Below are positions 57,885 to 64,000 of a DNA stretch of 64,000 bases, piece by piece. Position 1 is the first letter of the stretch. The number at the start of each line of letters is the position of its first letter. This DNA is from Lepus europaeus (Eukaryota; Chordata; Mammalia; Lagomorpha; Leporidae). The translations under genes and the position numbers were made by a program. The notes under the pieces are model-generated. The model had not been told where the DNA came from and did not search any database. It saw nothing but the letters and a program-made list of their open reading frames with translations. The DNA lies in contig NC_084829.1 of assembly GCF_033115175.1 (NCBI RefSeq), positions 131,598,996 to 131,662,995 on the forward strand, read 5' to 3'.

Positions 57885-57897
57885 AGCCATTCTCTTC

Positions 57898-58254
57898 CAC
57901 ACTATTCTTGTGTCTTCTCACAGAACTCAAACAACAGAAATTTACTTTCTCACACTCCCTGGGTTTAGAAGTTCAAGATTAAAGTGTTGGCAGAGTTGAG
58001 TTCTTCTGAGGTCCCTCTCTTTGGCTTGCGATGGCTGTCTTCCCCTCCCCAAGTCTTCAGCAGCTCTATTTCTGTGTTTGTGTCCTCATCTCTTCTTTTT
58101 ATAAGGGCACCAGTCATACACTGGATTCGGGCCCAGTCTAATGCTCTTATTTGAACTTAACATCTTCTTTAAAAATCCCACTCTGAGATACTGAGGGTCA
58201 GGACTTCAATATTTGAATTGGCGGGGGGAGACACATAATTCAGTCTATTACACT
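57898..58254 (-). repeat. MLT1-type MaLR LTR
   Basis: The plus strand reads as reversed MLT1: AACAACAGAAATTTACTTTC, AAGTTCAAGATTAAAGTGTT, GGCACCAGTCATACACTGGA, CGGGCCCAGTCTAATGCTCT, GGTCAGGACTTCAATATTTG and CATAATTCAGTCTATTACA. The full-length L1 on its left landed at or near this LTR's outer end. Confidence 0.78.
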
Positions 58255-59241
58255 ATTGTACTCTTTCTCTCCAAATCCACTACCTCTGATCTCTCCAGGA
58301 TCAAGCTGGGCAACAGGGATGAGGGCTAAATATTTGTTAATTTTATCTGATGCTACTGGCCACTCTACTGAGGCTGTAGAATGTCTCCTGCTATGAGAGA
58401 CATTGAACTGTTGGCTTTTAGAGGAATTATAGTTCGGTTTTTCTGCACACCCTTCTCCCCATTCCAACATTGACCTTCACCATGTACCTTCCCTTGATGC
58501 TAATGTTGTACTCTCTGGTTTCTGCTGTCAACCCCCGGGCTCTTGCCCAGCCAGTGGTATATTCCCCACAATTTTCTAGATATCACTTTTTTGAAAGTTC
58601 TTGTTGACAGAGAGTTGAAGAAGATTAAAAGTACAGAGGGAAAAACAGATGCTGAAATTCAGTTATGATGCATGTATCATACCACTAAGAAAGGTGTAGA
58701 TTTTTCCCATTATCATTTGAAAGAATTGTTGATGTGTGTTCTATGTATTTTCTGTATTCTCCAAATCTGTGACTTTGGATGGATAATTCCTTCTGCGTAG
58801 TTGATATTACCAAAATTTGTGTTAAAATTTTCGTCGGTTTTGTAAAGAAGTCTGCAATGCCTGAATCCTGACTCCCCTAGGGTTTCTGTGAGATTAAACA
58901 CCCAGGGATCAATAGTATTTTATGAATTGAAGTACCTCTTTATTAACAGCTGCCCAGGTGCCTAATATCCCAAGGCAGTACTTTGATGAAATCTGAAGTT
59001 GAAGCACACAAATTTGGCTAGAGATATGAGCAGATCCTCTTAATGTGGCATGGAGGAATGTGGTTACAATTCAACTAGATGGGAAAGACTTTGGGTGAGA
59101 ACAGTTTTAAGGGTAAGTACAGGAGTTCTATTAGTGACTCTTTGGAATTTAAAATACCTTTTAGACACCCAAGTGGAGACATGGTTAAGTTCTTGAATTA
59201 GAATCTGGTGTCAGAAAAGATAGAGGCTAGTTACAAAACTC
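58255..59241. other. Single-copy sequence, nothing recognised
   Basis: No supported feature. The 62-76-residue minus-strand ORFs have no recognisable domain. Confidence 0.35.
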
Positions 59242-59252
59242 AGGAGTTATCA

Positions 59253-59581
59253 GGGACTGGCACCATGGCACAGTGGGTTGGTCCTCTGCCTGTGGCATTG
59301 GCATCCCATGTGGGCGCCATTTCTAGTCCCAGTTGCTCCACTTCAAATCCAGCTCTCTGCTATGGCCTGGGAGAACAGTAGAAGATGGCCCAGGTCCTTG
59401 GGCCCTTGCACCCTTGTGAGAGACCAGTAAGAAGCACCTGGCTCCTGGCTTCGGATCAGCACAGTTTGGCCATTGCAGTCATTTGGAGAGTGAACCAACA
59501 GCAGGAAGACCTTTCTCTCTGTCTCTCCCTCTCACTGTCTGTAGCTCTACCTCTCAAATAAAATAAATAAAATCTCAAAAA
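59253..59581 (+). repeat. CSINE2-like with target-site duplication
   Basis: Head GGGACTGGCACCATGGCACA, TTTCTAGTCCCAGTTGCTCC, GATGGCCCAGGTCCTTGGGC, CACCTGGCTCCTGGCTTCGG, CT tract and AAAT tail. The 11-bp duplication AGGAGTTATCA is at 59242-59252 and 59582-59592. Confidence 0.93.
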
Positions 59582-59679
59582 AGGAGTTATCAATAAACAA
59601 TGAATATTCAAAGTCAGGAGACTAGATCATCTCACCAAAAGAATGTGGATAGAAAAGGGGTCTCAAGATCTCTTGTATT

Positions 59680-59971
59680 GGGGTCAGAATTGTGGTGCAG
59701 TGGATAAGTAAAGCTGCCACTTTCAGTGCAGGCATCCCATATTGCAGAGAACATGCGAGTCCTGGCAGCTTTGCTGCAGATCCAGTTGCCTGTTAATGAG
59801 TCTGGGAAAGCAGTGGAAGAGGTCCCAAGTACTCCATGTATGGCACAGCCCTAGTTGTTACAGCCATTTTGGAAATGAACCAGTTAATGGAAGATCTATT
59901 TTTCTGTCTCAGTTCCTCTCCCTCTTCTCTTTCTCTTGGTCACTCTTCATTTCAAATAAAAACAAAATTTT
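59680..59971 (+). repeat. CSINE (old)
   Basis: Head GGGGTCAGAATTGTGGTGCA, GTGCAGGCATCCCATATTGC, GGGAAAGCAGTGGAAGAGGT, a CT-rich tract and a CAAATAAAAA tail. Older than the copy 100 bases upstream. Confidence 0.82.
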
Positions 59972-60504
59972 TTTTTTAGAAAAAAAGAACTCTAGTATTG
60001 TTGAATCAGCAATATTTCAGATGTGTCTGAGTTAAGAAATATTGACATAACTATGTTAGGACTTTCTATAGTCTTTCATTGCATCACAATTGTCACTAAT
60101 TAAGAGCTTTCTTTAAGTGCTGAAATGAGTTGATGATCTGTGCCAGTTAATAGAATGAAATGAACTAGAATTGAGTGAAGCCCCAAAAGACTAAAATAAT
60201 GTCTGAAAGCATTAATTTCTGTTGGATAGTGTTGTTCACATACTAACATTCATTGCATGCCCACCAATTGATTAAACTGGTCATGGTAATCTCCTCCGCT
60301 ATCAGTAAATGTTGAACAGCAGCCACTCTCGAGATGATTTTGATCAATGAGAAGCAAGAAGTCTCTGTTGTTGAGAGGGTCCGTGCCATTCATTGGTATA
60401 TGTTACCTTAGACCTAGCACAGTACTATAACAGACAGTATCATAATCATGAAATGACAGGTGCTGCACAAAGTGGATGACACCTTCTGTTCTAAATATGA
60501 TTGT
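59972..60504. other. Single-copy sequence, nothing recognised
   Basis: No supported feature. Confidence 0.35.
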
Positions 60505-60618
60505 ATAACAAATGAGGAAACCAGGGTTCACAGAAGCCAAAGAATTTGCCAACATTACCCTCTTACCAGTGCCAGTAGGGAAGTGTAGATTTAGGAGAGA
60601 ACCTCAGCTTTTTAAACA
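60505..60618 (-). repeat. MIR-like SINE fragment
   Basis: ATAACAAATGAGGAAACCAG, GGTTCACAGAAGCCAAAGAA and TTTGCCAACATTACC match the reversed MIR core. A CSINE sits at its right end, and GAATCCTGGCTTTTAGTC beyond that (60929) may be the rest of it. Confidence 0.5.
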
Positions 60619-60927
60619 TTTTTAAAGATTTTTATTCATTTGTTTGAGAGGTAGAGTTCCAGAAAGTGAGAAGGAGAGACAGAGAAAGAGGTCTTCCATC
60701 CATTGGTTCACTCCCCAGAGCTGAGCTAATCTGAAGCCATGCAGCCAGGAGCTTCTTCCTGGTTTCCCACTGAGGTGCAAGGGCCAAGTATTTGGGCCAT
60801 TTTCCACCACTTTTCCAGGCCACAAGCAGAGATCTGAATTAGAATAAGAGCAGCCTAGATACAAAGTGGTGCCCATTTGGGATACTGGCAGCCCAGGCTT
60901 AGCCTACCGTGCCACAGCACCAGCCCC
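60619..60927 (-). repeat. CSINE (old)
   Basis: Antisense C-repeat: TTTTTAAAGATTTTTATTCA, GAAGGAGAGACAGAGAAAGA, CATCCATTGGTTCACTCCCC, and head CCACAGCACCAGCCCC. It has lost about 30 bases between the tract and the GAAGCCATGCAGCCAGGAGC stretch. Confidence 0.87.
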
Positions 60928-62029
60928 AGAATCCTGGCTTTTAGTCCCCAATCTAAACAGTTCCCGGAACACAGGGGCACTTATTAAATACTCACCAAGT
61001 GGATGACTCAGTCCTCTTTAATTGTTACATTAGAGTTCATTGTGCATAGCCTCGCACTGAAATCCCTGGCCAGTTGACTACATTATCATTGCTCTAAGAT
61101 GATGCTTGTTAGGAACATTGAATAAAAAAAAAGAATAATTGAAAATGTCTCCAAATAATCTCCTTTTATACACTGACACTGACTTTGTGCGTAACAGCCC
61201 ACTGTGCTATCACCATGACAACACACTGTCCTTAGTGCCATTCAGACCGGGATGTGTATTTTATAAATAGAATAATCTGCTTTATTCCTGGCAATTTTGC
61301 CTTAACTTTTCTTGTAATAAAACCAGACATTATATAAGATATTAAGTTTTTGCTTTAAAGCTCATAATACGGTGCTTCCTTGAGATTCTATTTAATAATT
61401 CACACAGTCACGTGAGGTCTACCATGTTATTTAACACTTAGAAACTATTTTGTTTCCTTAACAAGTAGCAGAGAATATACTATCTAGTAGGTATCAAATT
61501 AGATGCTAGAAACACAAAGATAAGCAAAATGTCTTTTCTTTCCTTGGGGCACTAACAACACAATAGCTAACAATTCACATATATGATGGAGGGCTCTGTG
61601 AACTTAGAATCAAACATAACATGGTCAGATAGTGTGGCCTTCATTCCCTCTAACATAAATATCATGCATTATTAATGTCTTGCTACCTTTGCAGTTTTAT
61701 GTGAGTCCCAGCTTATAATATTGAAGAGTTTATAAATTGTTCAACTACAGGACAGGCAAATATGCTGTGGGGATGGGAAAGCATTAATTCCAATAAGTGT
61801 GTTGCTTTTCCATTATATTTAAAAATAATTTGGTTAGGGGAGCATCTTTCTTGTTTCATGAAATAAAATGTGCTGTAGAAAAGTTTTCAGAAAATAAAAA
61901 AAACTTCATTATTTAATTGTATTTTATATTTGGTCTTAAGGAACATCTTCCAGATTTTTCTAGGGATATGGAAGGTGTGCAGAGCTGGCTGGAGTTGGTA
62001 ATAATAATGATAATGGTAATAATAGTTAC
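60928..62029. other. Single-copy sequence, possible ancient repeat
   Basis: No gene recognised. Around 61500-61585 (GATGCTAGAAACACAAAGAT, CTTTCCTTGGGGCACTAAC) the sequence resembles a common ancient mammalian repeat, but I cannot name it. Confidence 0.3.
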
Positions 62030-62215
62030 TGTTGATTATTTAGTATACATATTTAGTATGTTTTAGGCATGGTAATCTGCCCATTTACATTCATTGCCTC
62101 ATTTAGGCCTTACAATAACCCAATGAGGCGTGTAGTACTGTTCTAAAGATGAGAACCCGGGGATTCAAGAGATTGATTAGCTTCCCCAGCTCCAATATAA
62201 TGGAAACAAAATCGA
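62030..62215 (-). repeat. MIR-like SINE
   Basis: The plus strand reads as reversed MIR: ATTTAGTATGTTTTAGGCAT, TTTACATTCATTGCCTCATT, AGGCCTTACAATAACCCAAT, GAGGCGTGTAGTACTGTTCT, AAAGATGAGAACCCGGGGAT. Good collinearity over about 150 bases. Confidence 0.65.
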
Positions 62216-63082
62216 GGGAATACTGGGTCAACTTTGCTAAGAAACAGCCCATTTTTATTAGTTCTCAAGATAATTGTCACAGAGACCATTCATAGCAGAA
62301 TTTTTCTACTAGTGAATAATGTATTAAGCCAACATTTCTAATCCATTGCCAGGTATCTTGGGTTATTACTTTTTTCCTTGCTATGAGCAAAACTTAACTT
62401 TCTGTCATTCTATAATCCCCACAATTCTCCAGCCGGATTCAGGAACCAGAAAACCACTCCAAAGTAATTGTGATGGTTTCTGCTTGGACTTTCCCCCTCC
62501 TTCTCCCTCTCTGCATCTTTGTCTCAGCGTGCTCCTATGGCTACAGGCGGCAGTGAGGCAAATGGCTTGGGGTAACAGAACCATTAGCAGTCAGCAGAGG
62601 TGTGGGTGGAGGAGAAATTAACTCTCAGCTTGCAGTGAAATCAAAATGCATACTGGATGCAAAAGCGATGGGAAGAATTGAGGGTATAACTCTGAAAGGC
62701 ATCATTATTATTCCCCTTCCAATCTGTACTGTAAAAGTTCATTAAAATGCTTTATTCATCTGAGAAATATGTCTTGATGTTGACTCCAGAAGAAAGCAAC
62801 CCTGATACTAAAATCTGAGAGTGAATGGAAAGAATTAATTTTCATTTAGAGTCCTGTAAACGGGACAAGAGGAAAAATCAGAGTTAAAAAAGAAAGTAGC
62901 AATGCTCCTTAGAAATTCAGAGTTAATGGGTAAGTATCCAAAATTCCAAATATTTGAAAGCAAGTTAGATGAACACCCAGAAATCTGAAACTTTACTAGA
63001 GAGTAGTGCAATTATTCAAATCTATGATGGTGGGAGAGAGGAACTTTCTGACATTTTTGTCTTTTAGGATCATACAAGGAGA
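62216..63082. other. Single-copy sequence, nothing recognised
   Basis: A 91-residue plus-strand ORF (62346-62621) has no recognisable domain. No repeat identified. Confidence 0.35.
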
Positions 63083-63275
63083 CCTCAAAAATTGTAGTAA
63101 AATGGCATTTAAAATGTTTATTTTGGCATAAAAAGAGGAATTATTTACATAAGGGATTCCCCAAAAATGGGAAATTAGTATTATGAAAAAAATCTATAGA
63201 TTTCAGAATTTATTGCACCAAAATAACCTTTTAATTCTATTTCCATGAGCTTTTTGAAGTACCCACATGTATTAG
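63083..63275. mobile_element. Palindromic TIR DNA transposon (copy 3)
   Basis: Left end GACCTCAAAAATTGTAGTAA and right end ATTTCCATGAGCTTTTTGAAGTACCC are imperfect inverted repeats; inside, TGTTTATTTTGGCATAA pairs with the complement of TTGCACCAAAATAACC. Same family as 3364-3575. Confidence 0.55.
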
Positions 63276-63302
63276 CTACAGGATAGATGCTTGGATGGCA
63301 TC

Positions 63303-63407
63303 TTTCTCTCCCTCCTTCCCTCCCCCCCTCCCTCCCTCCCTCCTTTCTTTCTCTTTCTTTCTTTCTTTCTTTCTCTTTCTTTCTTTCTTTCTTCCTTTCT
63401 TTCTTCT
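63303..63407 (+). repeat. Polypyrimidine (CCCT/CTTT)n microsatellite
   Basis: About 105 bases of uninterrupted C and T: CCTCC units first, then TTTC units. Both overlapping ORFs (Leu/Pro/Ser- or Lys/Arg/Glu-only) are translations of this tract. Confidence 0.95.
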
Positions 63408-63578
63408 TTTATCCCTCAGATTTTGAGATAACATTAATTTGCATAAAAGACCATAGTGTAGCAAGAATACAGGTAAGGGTTATAAACAATAATCACTTGA
63501 AAAGATGAACGTTTCACTCATATACCACAAATTTCAAAATAATCACAGATTATTAAGACTAAAGTAGAATATCATTCT

Positions 63579-63805
63579 TAACCTTTGGTTTGGCAAAGAT
63601 ATAAAACAAAGCTTGACAAACCTATATTTGGGGTGGGATAATTCTATATTGTGTGTCTCGTGTTGAACAGGTTCCCTGACCTCTGTCTGTAAGATGCTGG
63701 AATTGTACAACCTTCCTCAGTCATGACACTCAAAAATGTCTTCAGACATTGCTCAATTTTTGTCTCTTAGGGGACAAAATCACCTCTAGTCGTGAAAACT
63801 GGCTA
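63579..63805 (-). repeat. MER5A-like hAT DNA transposon
   Basis: On the minus strand the order AGGTGATTTTGTCCCCTAAG, GCAATGTCTGAAGACATTTT, TGAGTGTCATGACTGAGGAA, TAGAATTATCCCACCCCAAA follows MER5A. Diverged, near full length. Confidence 0.7.
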
Positions 63806-64000
63806 AATCATTCCTGTCTCATGCTCCTGTGATGACAGCTGCCCCAGCTGCCTTTCTTCAGGAAATCGCTATAGTGTCAGCCCCGAGGGAAGGACTTTAA
63901 AACTCCTCGGATGACTTGGAGTCCTAGGCACCTCCTAGCTGTTGCCTTGGTAAAATTATAAAATAATAATAGTAGTATTTATTATTTAAAGAGTGCTTCA
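63806..64000. other. Single-copy sequence to the window edge
   Basis: Nothing recognised except a short AAT-rich run at 63958-63985. Confidence 0.35.

Overview
This is mammalian nuclear DNA, most likely rabbit or another lagomorph. The evidence is about 19 tRNA-derived SINEs of the lagomorph C-repeat (CSINE) family and many L1 copies with a G-rich 3' UTR of the kind known from rabbit. Family names come from my recognition of consensus features; no database was searched. I find no intact host protein-coding gene, no structural RNA gene and no CpG-island promoter, so the window reads as intergenic or deep intronic sequence. Almost all long reading frames are decayed L1 ORF1/ORF2, antisense of L1 3' UTRs, or SINE bodies.

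Layout. 1-9.6 kb: an L1 3' end, MaLR LTR fragments, a palindromic DNA transposon, MER8-like pieces and four CSINEs in mostly single-copy sequence. 9.6-21 kb: MIR fragments, MaLR LTRs (one inserted in a hAT-type element), short L1 3' ends and CSINEs. 21-32 kb: a dense block of L1 pieces in alternating orientation, with two long inverted repeats. 32-36 kb: an old antisense L1 ORF2 split by a processed EIF4A2 pseudogene that has poly(A), target-site duplications and a 140-base deletion resembling a skipped exon. 36-40 kb: L1 3' UTR pieces, an inverted CSINE pair and a MaLR LTR. 40-47.5 kb: a four-level nest (L1, then L1, then a processed copy of an unidentified mRNA 3' end, then a CSINE2). 47.5-50.4 kb: four antisense CSINEs. 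50.45-57.9 kb: a minus-strand L1 that reaches its 5' UTR and has target-site duplications. It is interrupted by a second L1 carrying a 3' transduction and a 5' inversion, which itself holds a younger L1 3' UTR. 57.9-64 kb: MaLR, CSINE, MIR and MER5A fragments, a polypyrimidine microsatellite and single-copy sequence.

The elements do not form a pathway. What the window offers is an insertion stratigraphy in which L1 machinery explains the L1s, the CSINEs, both processed mRNA copies, the transduction and the inversions. I did not find a new autonomous system; the best leads are the exon-skipped EIF4A2 retrocopy, the unidentified 3'-end retrocopy and the L1 with the 3' transduction.
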